Shown piece by piece: positions 17,584 through 28,100 of a stretch of 43,530 nt of DNA. Source of the stretch: Bacillota bacterium (GTDB lineage: Bacteria > Bacillota_I > Bacilli_A > RF39 > UBA660). Within the stretch, counting starts at the first letter, position 1; each line of letters starts with the position of its first letter. The translations under genes were made by a program, and so were the position numbers. A model generated the notes under the pieces. The model was not told the DNA's origin and made no database searches. It saw only the letters and a program-made list of their open reading frames with translations. The stretch spans positions 1-43,530 of the forward strand of contig SVAN01000008.1 of NCBI GenBank assembly GCA_015059375.1, written 5' to 3'.

Positions 17584-18918
17584 TTAATTATTCTTTTTAA
17601 CATGTTCTTTAAAACGGTCTCCCCGCTCTTCAAAGTTTTTATAAAAGCCATAACTTGAAGCTGCAGGCGAAAGTAAACAAATCATATCTTTCTTAGTAAC
17701 CTTTTTGGCTATATCAACGGCCGTTTCGATATCCTTTGCCAGATATGTTTTTTTATCATCTTTGATAAACTCTCTAATTTTATATCCAGTATCTGGCATA
17801 CATATAATATTTTCTACATCACAATCTTTCAGAAATTGAATAAAACCATCATAATCAATGCCACGATCCATTCCCCCAATAATTAAAGTATTAACGTTAC
17901 CAAGCGCTTTTACAGCATTTTGAGCAGCCTGCGGAATTGTCGCAATTGAATCGTTATAAAACGTAATGCCGTTATATGTGCCTACTTTTTCCATGCGATG
18001 GGAAAGTGGTTCAAACTTTTCAATTGTTCTAACACATTTATCGTATTCTAAATTAAGTAAACTAGCTACTGACAAAGCAAACATGATGTCTTTTAAATTA
18101 TGAATTCCTTTTAATTTGATTTCCATATTAGTATCAAAGACCTTTTCATCATCCACTACAATATAATCGTCTTTAATATAAGCATATGAACTATCTTTTT
18201 TTTCAAGATTTAAATCATGTCTTACAGAATTACCATTCACATAACTTAAGTATTTAGCTAAATCCTCATTATCGGTTGAATAAATAAAATAATCTTCTTT
18301 ATTTTGATAATTTGCAATATTTAATTTTGCTTTATAATAAGCATCTAAAGAACGATAATGATCTAAATGTTCAGGAAATAAATTTAAAAGAAGAGCAATA
18401 TTCGGAGATTTTTTAACAAATTCTAATTGATGCGATGACATCTCAATAACAACATAAGTATCTTCATCAATATTATCAATTACATCAAAAATAGGATTAC
18501 CAATATTGCCAACTAGAAAAGACTTGTATCCTTGATCGTTAATCATTTGGTAAATTAACGATGACGTTGTACTTTTACCTTTTGAACCAGTTATTCCAAT
18601 TGTATAACCTTTAGTGGTTTCTAAGAAAAATTCCAACTGCGAAGTAATTTTATCTCTAAAATCAGTAATATCAATATCTTTCAAAGATACTCCCGGGGAT
18701 TTGAAAATTAAATCATAATCCTTTAATACTCCAAAATCGACATTAATAATTTTAACAAATATATCATCTAAAGAAATGTTAGCGTGATTTTGATCCATGA
18801 TTACCAAAGGCATATTGGGAAAATATTTTCGCAAATATTCATATGTTGATTTTCCTTCTTTTCCAAATCCTAAAATAACTATTTTTTTATTTTCTAATAA
18901 CTCTAGTCTATTTTTCAT
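17584..18918 (-). CDS. murD: UDP-MurNAc-L-Ala glutamate ligase, probably the L-Glu-using MurD2 type
   Basis: Mur ligases add amino acids to UDP-MurNAc in the cytoplasm. The 444-residue protein has an N-terminal nucleotide-binding fold with LGFGKEGKSTYEYL (16-29). The ATP loop is GSKGKST (111-117), followed by EMSSHQLEF, LLNLFPEHLDHY and the C-terminal GGMDRG and LLSPAASSYGFYKNFEERG blocks. I chose the ATG behind AAAGGAG; an 18-codon longer start lies inside murL. The gene overlaps murL by 11 bp. Xanthomonas MurD2 adds L-Glu and MurL then epimerises it. The adjacency and the GxEGxST N-terminal motif suggest the same route here. The ligase call is secure; the substrate isomer is inference. Confidence 0.93.
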   Translation of the reverse strand: MKNRLELLENKKIVILGFGKEGKSTYEYLRKYFPNMPLVIMDQNHANISLDDIFVKIINVDFGVLKDYDLIFKSPGVSLKDIDITDFRDKITSQLEFFLETTKGYTIGITGSKGKSTTSSLIYQMINDQGYKSFLVGNIGNPIFDVIDNIDEDTYVVIEMSSHQLEFVKKSPNIALLLNLFPEHLDHYRSLDAYYKAKLNIANYQNKEDYFIYSTDNEDLAKYLSYVNGNSVRHDLNLEKKDSSYAYIKDDYIVVDDEKVFDTNMEIKLKGIHNLKDIMFALSVASLLNLEYDKCVRTIEKFEPLSHRMEKVGTYNGITFYNDSIATIPQAAQNAVKALGNVNTLIIGGMDRGIDYDGFIQFLKDCDVENIICMPDTGYKIREFIKDDKKTYLAKDIETAVDIAKKVTKKDMICLLSPAASSYGFYKNFEERGDRFKEHVKKNN

Positions 18919-20251
18919 TAATAACTCCTTTAACAATATCAGAAAATTCTTTAGGCAAATTATTTTCTTCATTGTATGACCTTAACATATCGTTTTCTGG
19001 AACAATTGAATAGTGCTTTTGGTAATAATCAAGCAAGAACGGTAAATCCCCTTCCGTTTTTTCAATCTTTCTTGATATTGCATAATTTACTTCTTCATAA
19101 GTACCAACACACTCAAATGGTTTATGAGCAGAATTTCCAGTAAGTTCAATAAATATTTCTAGTAATTCCTTTTTATCTAATAAATTTTCGCCAAAAATAG
19201 CTAATAACTCCTCATCAAGCAAAAACGGACATAATATAATATAAACAAATAAACACTTTGGGCAATTACAACACCAGTGCCATGGTTCTTGTTTACTTCC
19301 AACATTACAACTTTTAAAAACGTGATGATATTCTGGATATTTAGCAAACAACATCGCAATTTGAATTTCCGCTAAAGGTCGCAATAAACTAAAGTAATGA
19401 ATATTAACCGCAAAATGCTCTTTAACATAATTATTAAAGTCACATTCATATTCATAACTTTTTGAATATTGATGATTAATTTTAGTACCTACAACATTAC
19501 TTTCGTTAGCACTACTTTCGTTTGATAAAACAATATATTTCTTTTTAGTTAAGTATGCAGTTAATAATGACGAAAAGGAAACCATCGCAGAGAATGGTGT
19601 ATGGCCATTTAGAAAACCAGCATTATTTAATTCAACAATCCCCTTATCAAGGTTTCTTTGAATAACAACCATTTTATTTTCATAACCACCAGCTTTAGCA
19701 CATTCAAGATGGACAGCTTTAGGATTAATCATAAAAGCATCGTTATCAGCTTTCATTTCCTTAAGTAAATTCAAACTAACTACTGAGTCTTTCCCACCAC
19801 CAATTGCAATTAAATTGCCATGACCTTCGAAGGTATTATCAAACTTTTGAGGAGTACTTTCGCATTTTATTTTCATAAAATCATCATATTCAATATCAAT
19901 GTGATTAACATATAAAAACTCTCCTAGACCATGATAAAACAATTTTTTAAACCAATTAATTTGCCTATCATTTAAGTAGCCCGCCTTAACGATCACTTCA
20001 TATGGCATTGCACACTTCCAATAACTTATCATCTCAACCATGCCGACATGAAAAGCCAATTCATGCAAAAACGCATCATCAATTTCCGTATTTTTCACGT
20101 ATTGCGTTGCAATTTCTAAACTAGGCGTAAACTTTTTCAAACCTTCAATTTCAAAGTAATATTTAAACTCATATTTCTCGTTAGTTTTATTTACTTCACA
20201 TTTTTCATAAATAAATCGAGGATATTTACCTTTTATTTCTGCGTATTCCAT
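18908..20251 (-). CDS. murL: UDP-MurNAc-L-Ala-L-Glu epimerase MurL
   Basis: MurL converts the terminal L-Glu of UDP-MurNAc-L-Ala-L-Glu to D-Glu in an ATP-dependent step, replacing glutamate racemase. The 447-residue protein has the family landmarks: an N-terminal domain, then IAIGGGKDSVVSLNLL (PP-loop-like, GGGKDS at 151-156). Next comes a SNESSANESNVVG segment followed by the NHQYSKSYEYE block. Near the C-terminal third is a Cys-rich WHWCCNCPKCLFVYI block. This is the layout I remember for MurL. It sits 9 bp after polA and overlaps murD, so it is co-translated with its likely partner ligase. Known members were first described in Xanthomonas; occurrence in a Firmicute-like genome is notable. 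Confidence 0.9.
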   Translation of the reverse strand: MEYAEIKGKYPRFIYEKCEVNKTNEKYEFKYYFEIEGLKKFTPSLEIATQYVKNTEIDDAFLHELAFHVGMVEMISYWKCAMPYEVIVKAGYLNDRQINWFKKLFYHGLGEFLYVNHIDIEYDDFMKIKCESTPQKFDNTFEGHGNLIAIGGGKDSVVSLNLLKEMKADNDAFMINPKAVHLECAKAGGYENKMVVIQRNLDKGIVELNNAGFLNGHTPFSAMVSFSSLLTAYLTKKKYIVLSNESSANESNVVGTKINHQYSKSYEYECDFNNYVKEHFAVNIHYFSLLRPLAEIQIAMLFAKYPEYHHVFKSCNVGSKQEPWHWCCNCPKCLFVYIILCPFLLDEELLAIFGENLLDKKELLEIFIELTGNSAHKPFECVGTYEEVNYAISRKIEKTEGDLPFLLDYYQKHYSIVPENDMLRSYNEENNLPKEFSDIVKGVINEK

Positions 20252-20260
20252 AATTTCTCC

Positions 20261-22816
20261 TTACTTAGTATCATACCAATTAGCACCAGTATCAGCACTA
20301 ACTTTAAGTGGTACCGATAATTCAACTACATTTTCCATTACATCTGTTACAATCTCTTTAACTTTATTAAGTTCATCAAGTTTTACATCAAAAATGAGTT
20401 CGTCATGAACTTGTAATACCATTTTACTTTCGATATGAGCATTTGTAAAGGCATCCGCAATTTTTATCATTGCCATTTTAATTATATCTGCAGCACTCCC
20501 TTGAATTGGAGTATTAATGGCCATTCTTTCTCCGGATTGGCGAATCATGTAATTACTATTATTAATTTCATCAATCACTCTTTTTCTACCAAACATCGTC
20601 GTTACATAACCATTTGTTTTGGCTTTGGCCACCATTTGGCTCATGTACTGTTTAACTTCAGGATACATTGTATAATATTTTTCGATAAAATAATCTGCTT
20701 CTTTTTTATTAACATGAATGTTTTCCATTAAACCATAACTGCTAATTCCATAAACGATTCCAAAGATAACCGATTTAGCTTTGGAACGCATCTCTTTTGT
20801 TACTTCGCTAACCTCGACGCCATTAATATCACTTGCAACCTTCGTATGAATATCACCATCATTTTTAAAGGTTTCAATCATACTTGGACAATCAGCTATA
20901 TGTGCCAGTAACCTTAATTCAATTTGGGAGTAATCACAACTTAAAAACAAATCATTACTTGGAATAAATGCTTCCCGAATTTTTCGCCCCTGCTCTTCTC
21001 GTACAGGAATGTTCTGTAAATTAGGTTCAATCGAAGAAAGTCTTCCCGTTCTAGCAATTGTTTGCTTAAAAATGGTATGAATTTTTTTATCGGCGTTAAT
21101 GCAAGTTTGCAAACCATCAATATAGGTAGATTTTAATTTAGCTAAGTTCCGATATTCTAATATCAAATTAATAATCGGATGCTCATCTTTTAGTTTTTCT
21201 AAAGTTGCAACATCGGTTTTATAACCGGTTTTATTTTTTTTGCCCTTCGCAATTTGCATTTTATCAAATAAAACTTCACCAAGTTGCTTTACAGAAGCTA
21301 TATTAAACTCTTCCCCCGCATATTCATAGATTTTACTAGTTAATTCTGCTAGTTTAGTAGATATTTCTACTCCTTGTTTAATTAAAACATCAGAATCAAT
21401 TTGTACTCCAAATTTTTCCATTTTCGCAAGAACATTAATAAGAGGCAATTCGACTTTTTCATAAAGTTCTATTAAATTTTCGGTTTCTAGTTTTTCTTTT
21501 AAAACATGATGATATTCATAAATAAAGTTAACTCGTAAAACAATATTATGAATAAACTCTTTCAAATCATTATTTTTTAGTAAGTTAGCTTGATATTCAA
21601 TATTTTCTCCTAAGAGGCCAGCTAAAAAAGCCAAATCATCTTTGACATTATAATTAAGAAGATAACTGCTAATCATTAAATCGTCATAAGCCTTTAAATC
21701 ACTATCTAAAAAATATAAATTCTTTTTATGATCGTAAGTTATAACTTTTTTATTTTTAAGAATTTCATTAAGTTTAGAAAAATGTTCTGGACTAAAGTAA
21801 TAAGTATATTTTCCATCTGTAACTGATGCTCCTATAACATTAGCTTTAGTATATACTTCATTATCCAGCATAATATATAGTGCTACTTCATCCTTTAAAA
21901 CTACGTTAATGTCTTCGGTAACTGTAATATACTGGATATCCTTTTTCTCCTTATGAATATCAATCCCTTTTAAAAAAGAATGAAATTCAAGATCCCTGTA
22001 AACATTTTTAAGTTCTTCGTAATTAGGGCCATCGTATTTTAAATCCTCAAGGCGAATATCTAATGGAACGTGCGTATATATTGTTGCTATTTTCTTCGAC
22101 ATAAAGGCATTTTCTTTATCATTAACTAATTTATCATGAACGCTCCCCTTAATGCTATCCAAATTATCATAAATATTTTCTAGTGATCCGTACTCAACAA
22201 GTAATTTTAAAGCTGTTTTTTCACCAATGCCTTTAACACCTGGAATATTATCGGAAGCATCCCCCATTAATGCTTTTAAATCAATAATTTTTATTGGTTC
22301 AATACCATAATCTTCGAAAAAACTTTTTTCATTATAACGAATATAACCTGTTTGCTTCAATAATTTTACATCTGTTTCATAATTAATTAGTTGCAATAAA
22401 TCTTTATCACTAGAAATAATTGTAGCATCAAAGTCAGAGTCTTCAGAAGCCATTTGAACTAAAGAACCAATTATATCATCAGCTTCATATGGCTCTAGTT
22501 CTAAATGCTTTATCCCCATTGCATCAAGTAATTTTCTGGCAATTGGCATCTGCATTTTTAACTCTTCAGGAGTAGTATTTCTTCCCTCTTTATAAAAAGC
22601 AAATTCCTGCTTACGAAAATTCTTCCCAATGTCAAACGCCACCGCCATATATGCTGGAGATTCTTCAGCAATAATTTTATTAATCATACTAGTAAAACCG
22701 TATAATGCATTAGTTGGAAAGTCCTTGCTATTACGCATCATATTACCATTATAAGCAGTTGCATAATAACTTCGAAACATTAAATTATTACCATCTATTA
22801 AAACAATTTTTTTCAT
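20261..22816 (-). CDS. polA: DNA polymerase I (inactive 3'-5' exonuclease domain)
   Basis: PolA removes RNA primers and fills gaps. The 851-residue protein has a 5' nuclease domain (about 1-290) with DGNNLMFRSYYA, EADDIIGSL and the GIGEKTA helix-hairpin-helix. An exonuclease-like domain (about 295-450) follows in which the DxE metal site is absent, as in Bacillus PolA. The polymerase domain ends the protein, with motif A SCDYSQIELRLLAHI, motif B RSKAKSVIFGIVYG and motif C VHDELIF. It is first in the polA-murL-murD-mutM operon. The mRNA would begin only a few bases before the AGGTGA ribosome site, because an extended -10 sits in the upstream terminator tail. Confidence 0.97.
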   Translation of the reverse strand: MKKIVLIDGNNLMFRSYYATAYNGNMMRNSKDFPTNALYGFTSMINKIIAEESPAYMAVAFDIGKNFRKQEFAFYKEGRNTTPEELKMQMPIARKLLDAMGIKHLELEPYEADDIIGSLVQMASEDSDFDATIISSDKDLLQLINYETDVKLLKQTGYIRYNEKSFFEDYGIEPIKIIDLKALMGDASDNIPGVKGIGEKTALKLLVEYGSLENIYDNLDSIKGSVHDKLVNDKENAFMSKKIATIYTHVPLDIRLEDLKYDGPNYEELKNVYRDLEFHSFLKGIDIHKEKKDIQYITVTEDINVVLKDEVALYIMLDNEVYTKANVIGASVTDGKYTYYFSPEHFSKLNEILKNKKVITYDHKKNLYFLDSDLKAYDDLMISSYLLNYNVKDDLAFLAGLLGENIEYQANLLKNNDLKEFIHNIVLRVNFIYEYHHVLKEKLETENLIELYEKVELPLINVLAKMEKFGVQIDSDVLIKQGVEISTKLAELTSKIYEYAGEEFNIASVKQLGEVLFDKMQIAKGKKNKTGYKTDVATLEKLKDEHPIINLILEYRNLAKLKSTYIDGLQTCINADKKIHTIFKQTIARTGRLSSIEPNLQNIPVREEQGRKIREAFIPSNDLFLSCDYSQIELRLLAHIADCPSMIETFKNDGDIHTKVASDINGVEVSEVTKEMRSKAKSVIFGIVYGISSYGLMENIHVNKKEADYFIEKYYTMYPEVKQYMSQMVAKAKTNGYVTTMFGRKRVIDEINNSNYMIRQSGERMAINTPIQGSAADIIKMAMIKIADAFTNAHIESKMVLQVHDELIFDVKLDELNKVKEIVTDVMENVVELSVPLKVSADTGANWYDTK

Positions 22817-22831
22817 AAGTCACCTAATTAT

Positions 22832-22865
22832 AGTATAACAAAAAAAGATAGTCTTTGAAACTATC
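22832..22865 (-). terminator. Pilin-gene terminator fused to the polA promoter
   Basis: Minus-strand stem GATAGT/ACTATC (22847-22865) with a T7 tail, immediately followed by TGTTATACT, an extended -10 (TATACT at 22832-22837) for polA. There is no room for a classical -35 outside the terminator hairpin. The same arrangement recurs at 25098-25131. Confidence 0.78.
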
Positions 22866-22867
22866 TT

Positions 22868-25072
22868 TTAAGAAGTACACTTATTAATTGGCAGATATTG
22901 AGTAAGCGAAAAATATTCTCCTCTTCCATCATGAATACGCAAATTATTTGACGCTCTTACGCCATTTGAGAAATATGCGCCTACCCCCTGACAAGTTGTT
23001 CCGTTTGCTGCAGTAACATAAAACCGTGTATTACTATAATCATAATGCGGACAATTTGTACTAAAATGCGATTTTAAAGTACAACCACCAGTTACTGTTA
23101 AATGAATCTCATATTTATCCCCGACATTTTTATAACAATGTGCGATTAAATAACATGATGTTGGTGGGACAACAGGATCAGGTGTCGGAGGGAGAACTGG
23201 GTCAGGTGTTGGCGGGACAATGGGATCTGGCGATGGTACATAACACCCATAGCTTTCGTTACACTCAGTATTTTTGAAATACGATTTACAAAATTTTCCA
23301 TTATACTGTGAATAAGTTTCACAAAATTTCGATGCCGTTCCACTACCACAGGTTGTTGAACAGGCTAACGCAGAACCACAAACTTCATAAGTACTTGAAC
23401 AACAATCTTGTGTATTACACGAATCAGTTCCACTTTGCTTTGTTCCGCATGATGTACCAAAATATCGATCCGTTAAGTTAAGTATTTGACTTTGCTCTCC
23501 ACCACCACAGACTTTACTACAGGCGGTAAATCCTCCTAAAGTCTGAGTTGTGCTATCGCAAGTACGATATAGTCTATAATAATACGATTTCACTGAAGAA
23601 ATATTTCCTACTTTATCTTTAATAAAGGCATATAAAATATGTGAATCACCAGAACCATTGGATGAAGCGAATTTGTAATCAGTCGAATAATAATTATTTG
23701 ATACATCAATCCACGCACACGTATTAGAATTATTTGTTAAAGTTAAACAAACTTTGTCAATTCCACTATGGCTATCACTGCCCATTAATGAAGCGGTTGT
23801 GTTATTAGAATTATACCTATCATTGGAAGAAACGTTAAAAGAAGTAATTGATGGAGCCGTTTTATCAACATAAACGCTTGCAGTTCGTGAAGGACAAAAA
23901 GTTTCATTTCCTGCTCGATCTTTAATTATATATGCATCAATCGTTGCAGAATAAGTTGTGGTTGTAAAGGTATTTTCGCCACCAGAATACAGGGGATTAC
24001 AGCCTGATTCACCATCAAGACATCCATATTTTATTGTTACGTCACTCTTAGTCCAACTATAGTTATCTCCATCCGCAGTACATGTAGGTGCTATTCGATC
24101 TATTTTTTTAACTACAACACTACTTTGTGTAATAGTTGACTTATTAATATTTCCTGCTTGATCTTTTACCCAAATATAGTATGTACCATTCTGGGTAGCT
24201 GAATAATTCAAATTATAATTATTACCTGATATTTCTGTCCATCCGGCTGCAGGAACATCGACACTTCTTGTTACAATAAATCCAGCTAGACCAGATTCTT
24301 TATCCTCAAGCGTTGCACTTATTATTTTTTCTTTTTTCCACGTATCATTATCGGATACCGTGAAATCTCTAACAATTGGTTCTTTTGCATCAATTTTTAT
24401 TCTGGCACTTCCACTATAGGCTTTAGCATTTTGCGTAACAATTATTTCATAAACATCATTGATATATTGCTTATCTGGTATTTTAACTAAATGTGTTTTA
24501 TTTAAATCAAAGACATCCGGTGAAAGCGGTGATATCCATGAATATAACGTGGTAGGATCTAAATTAACTACGGAAGTATCATTTGATTTGACTCCGAGAA
24601 TAATTTGTCTTTCTACGCCGCTAATCCATTGATTAGTTACCGCTTGGTTTGGAATACAACTACCACCTGATGATGCCGCACAATATAAAATAGTTAACAT
24701 TGTATCATTAAATAAGCTAGAATCACAAGTATCACTTTCTTCATATACCGGATTATTTTCATTTGTATAATCAACATAATCACAGTTCATTGATGAATTA
24801 TCAACTGGGTCAATAATACTTTCAGATTCATTATCTGACTTTAACACCCCCTCTTTGATTAAAGTTTCAACGTATACTTTGGTAATTCCTGTGGCGCTTA
24901 CATACCTTTGAGCAGCAACAATGATTCTCGCTTTTAAATTCTCTTTTTGGCGATTTTTAACGGCATTTGATATTGAAACTAGTGATAACGCAGCAATTGT
25001 TATTATGACTCCTAATAAGACAATAACAGCTAATAATTCAATTATTGTAAATCCTTTTTTATTTTCTTTCAT
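22868..25072 (-). CDS. Giant prepilin-like adhesin with Ig-like repeat and two TSP1-like modules
   Basis: 734 residues. The N-terminus is a class III prepilin signal (KKG before FTIIELLAV, a hydrophobic helix to about 31, and Glu at mature position 5), so a prepilin peptidase should process it. A pilin-like domain with Cys pairs follows (about 40-230). Then come Ig-like strands (230-324), one 78-residue four-Cys repeat (325-402) and another Ig-like domain (403-504). Two modules at about 515-557 and 571-610 match thrombospondin type-1: CS-x2-CG-x-G, then CN and C. A Pro-rich linker (611-638) and a Cys-rich C-terminal domain end it. It is paralogous to the next gene upstream. Function inferred: surface or pilus-tip adhesion. 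Ribosome site AGAAGG. Confidence 0.88.
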   Translation of the reverse strand: MKENKKGFTIIELLAVIVLLGVIITIAALSLVSISNAVKNRQKENLKARIIVAAQRYVSATGITKVYVETLIKEGVLKSDNESESIIDPVDNSSMNCDYVDYTNENNPVYEESDTCDSSLFNDTMLTILYCAASSGGSCIPNQAVTNQWISGVERQIILGVKSNDTSVVNLDPTTLYSWISPLSPDVFDLNKTHLVKIPDKQYINDVYEIIVTQNAKAYSGSARIKIDAKEPIVRDFTVSDNDTWKKEKIISATLEDKESGLAGFIVTRSVDVPAAGWTEISGNNYNLNYSATQNGTYYIWVKDQAGNINKSTITQSSVVVKKIDRIAPTCTADGDNYSWTKSDVTIKYGCLDGESGCNPLYSGGENTFTTTTYSATIDAYIIKDRAGNETFCPSRTASVYVDKTAPSITSFNVSSNDRYNSNNTTASLMGSDSHSGIDKVCLTLTNNSNTCAWIDVSNNYYSTDYKFASSNGSGDSHILYAFIKDKVGNISSVKSYYYRLYRTCDSTTQTLGGFTACSKVCGGGEQSQILNLTDRYFGTSCGTKQSGTDSCNTQDCCSSTYEVCGSALACSTTCGSGTASKFCETYSQYNGKFCKSYFKNTECNESYGCYVPSPDPIVPPTPDPVLPPTPDPVVPPTSCYLIAHCYKNVGDKYEIHLTVTGGCTLKSHFSTNCPHYDYSNTRFYVTAANGTTCQGVGAYFSNGVRASNNLRIHDGRGEYFSLTQYLPINKCTS
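23849..24151 (-). repeat. 303-bp near-identical copy shared with the paralogous adhesin gene
   Basis: This segment matches 27138-27440 with one visible mismatch (24129 versus 27418). It encodes the first 78-residue four-Cys unit and its N-terminal flank. Sequence on both sides is clearly more diverged, so recent gene conversion or segmental copying between the two adhesin genes is likely. Confidence 0.9.
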
Positions 25073-25097
25073 TTGACTACCTTCTATTATTAAATAT

Positions 25098-25131
25098 AGT
25101 ATAACAAAAAAAGATAGTATTTTAAACTATC
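25098..25131 (-). terminator. Terminator of the first adhesin gene fused to the promoter of the second
   Basis: Minus-strand stem GATAGT/ACTATC (25113-25131) and T-run, followed at once by TGTTATACT (-10 at 25098-25103). The shorter adhesin gene can therefore be transcribed on its own. The element is nearly the same as that downstream of the paralogue, so it was probably duplicated with the gene. Confidence 0.75.
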
Positions 25132-25136
25132 TTTTA

Positions 25137-28100
25137 TTAAGTACAGCTATTAAATGGTAAATACCTAGTAACAGAGAAGTAATATCCTTGGCCATTTTCC
25201 ATTTTAAAATTATTTGATTGATTATCTCCATTTGATAAATGAGCGCCTACTCCTGGACATTCTGAATTATCAGAAGTTGTTACATAAAACTGAGTTGTAT
25301 CATAATCGTATGCTGGGCAAACCCTACTATAATAACTTGTTATTGTACACCCTCCACTTACTTTTAAATGCATTTGATATGTTGAGCCAACATTTTTATA
25401 ACACCACGCCCAAAGTGAACATGAAATTGGCTCAGGGTCCGGTTCCTCAACTACAGGATTACAATAAGCTGGTTTAGATGGTTGTAATGGGTACCTTTCA
25501 ACTGTTCCATATTGTGTAGAACCATTCTTTTGACTATAATTACACGTTGTCGCTGTACATGTTGTTATAAAGTATTCATCACACCCTAAATAACGAATTT
25601 TCCAAATTGATTCTTCTGGTTCAGGCTGCGGCTGTGGGGTAACTACCGGATTACAATATGCCGGCTCATAAGTCGTCCAACTATTTTTGGTTAATGTTCC
25701 TGAATTATACATCCCATTTTTTATTGTATAATTACATGTATTACCGGTACATGTTGTTACATAGTATTCATCACACCCTACATAAACATATTGATAATAA
25801 TTTTCAGGAGTTACTACCGGTGGAACATAACAACCATAATTTTCATAACAAAAAGACGTTTGATATCCACTGCCACAAAGTGCTCCATTATAATTTGAAT
25901 AAGTCAGACAAAATTTCGATGCCGTTCCCATACCACAGGATGTTGAACAGGCTGACGCAGAACCACAAACTTCATAAGTACTTGAACAACAATCTTGTGT
26001 ATTACACGAATAAGGTCCACTTTGCTTTGTTCCGCATGATGAACCAAAATAGTAATCATATGTCTCAAATGTATTATACTGTACACCGCCGCCGCATTTT
26101 TTCGTGCATTGGGTTGTTCCACTACTATACGATGTCGTTTGATCACATGTTTTATATAAACGGTAATAATAACTTCCAGCCGAAGAGACATTTCCGGCAT
26201 TATCTTTCACAAAGGCATATAAAATATGTGAATCACCAGAACCATTATATGAATTAAAATAATAATAAGTTGAATAAGAACTATTTGATACATCAATCCA
26301 TGCACACGTATTAGAATTATTTGTTAAAGTTAAACAAACTTTGTCAACTCCACTATGGCTATCACTGCCCATTAATGAAGCAGTTGTGTTATTAGAATTA
26401 TACCTATCATTGGAAGAAACGTTAAAATAAGTAATTGATGGAGCCGTTTTATCAACATAAACGCTTGCAGTTCGCGCCAAACACGTTTTTGAATTCCCGG
26501 CACTATCTTTTATTGTGTAGGAATTGATTTTTGATGTCATTGTCGTTGTATTAAAGGTTTTTGTGCCACCTGAATACGAAGCATTACAGCCCGATTCACT
26601 ATCAAGACATCCATAAGTTATTGTTACATCACGATTAGTCCAACTATAGTTATCTCCGGAATTTGTACATGATGGAGCCGTTTTATCAACATATACATTT
26701 GCGGTCCGCGCGGGACAAGTTGCTGAGTTGCCCACCTTATCTTTAACAGTGTAAGAATTGATTTTTGATGTCGTAGTTGTTGTATTAAAGGTTTTTGTGC
26801 CGCCTGAATATGAAGCGTTACAGCCCGATTCAGCATCATTACACCCATAAGTTATTGTTACATCACGATTAGTCCAACTATAATTATCTCCGGAATTTGT
26901 ACATGATGGAGCCGTTTTATCAACATATACATTTGCAGTCCGAGCGGCACAAGTAGTCGAATTACCTACCTTATCTTTAATCACGTACTCTGCAATTGTT
27001 GCAGTTTTAGTTGTTGTATTAAAAGTCTTTGAACCACCTGAATATGAAGGATTACAGCCTGATTCACCATCGTCACATCCATACATAATAGTAACGTTAT
27101 TTCGTGTCCACATATTGTTATCGCCACTCGAGGTACATGATGGAGCCGTTTTATCAACATAAACGCTTGCAGTTCGTGAAGGACAAAAAGTTTCATTTCC
27201 TGCTCGATCTTTAATTATATATGCATCAATCGTTGCAGAATAAGTTGTGGTTGTAAAGGTATTTTCGCCACCAGAATACAGGGGATTACAGCCTGATTCA
27301 CCATCAAGACATCCATATTTTATTGTTACGTCACTCTTAGTCCAACTATAGTTATCTCCATCCGCAGTACATGTAGGTGCTATTCGATCTATTTTTTTAA
27401 CTACAACACTACTTTGTATAATAGTTGACTTATTAATATTACCGGCTTGGTCTTTTACCCAAATATAATATGTACCATTATCAGTCACCAGCCCTTGTTC
27501 AGAACTTATTGAATAACTATTTCCTGTAATGTTAATCCAGCCACTGGTTGGAACATCTAGGCTTTTAGTTATTACAAAGGCTGCTAAACCTGACTCATTA
27601 TCTTCCAAAAGAGCTGTTATATTTTTTTCTCTTTTCCAAATATCCGCATCAGTCACCATTATATCTCTAACAACCGGTTCTTTAGCATCAATTTTTACTC
27701 TGGCACTCCCACTATAATTTTTCTTGTTTTGCATGACAATTACTTCATACACATCATTGATATATTTTTTGTCAGGCATTTTTACCCGGTGAACATTATT
27801 GGAATCAAATACATCTGGAGCAAGCGGCGATATCCAAGAATATAAAGTTAGCGGCGTTAAATCCACAACTGATGTGTCTCTGGATTTTGCTCCTAAAATT
27901 ATGTCTTTACCATTACCACTTATCCAATCATTAGTTATATTATTACGAGGAACACATGATCCTCCGGTTGCAACTGAACAATATAAAAGCGTAATCATCG
28001 TATCATTAAATAATTCAATATCACAACTATCACTTTCTTTATATGCCGGATTATTTTCATCGCTATAATCAATGTAGTGGCAATTCATCGAAGTGTTATC

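Noticed and set aside
25214-27196. Several open frames on both strands inside the adhesin genes
   Set aside because: They are out-of-frame shadows produced by repeated, stop-poor coding sequence; they lack ribosome sites and family features.
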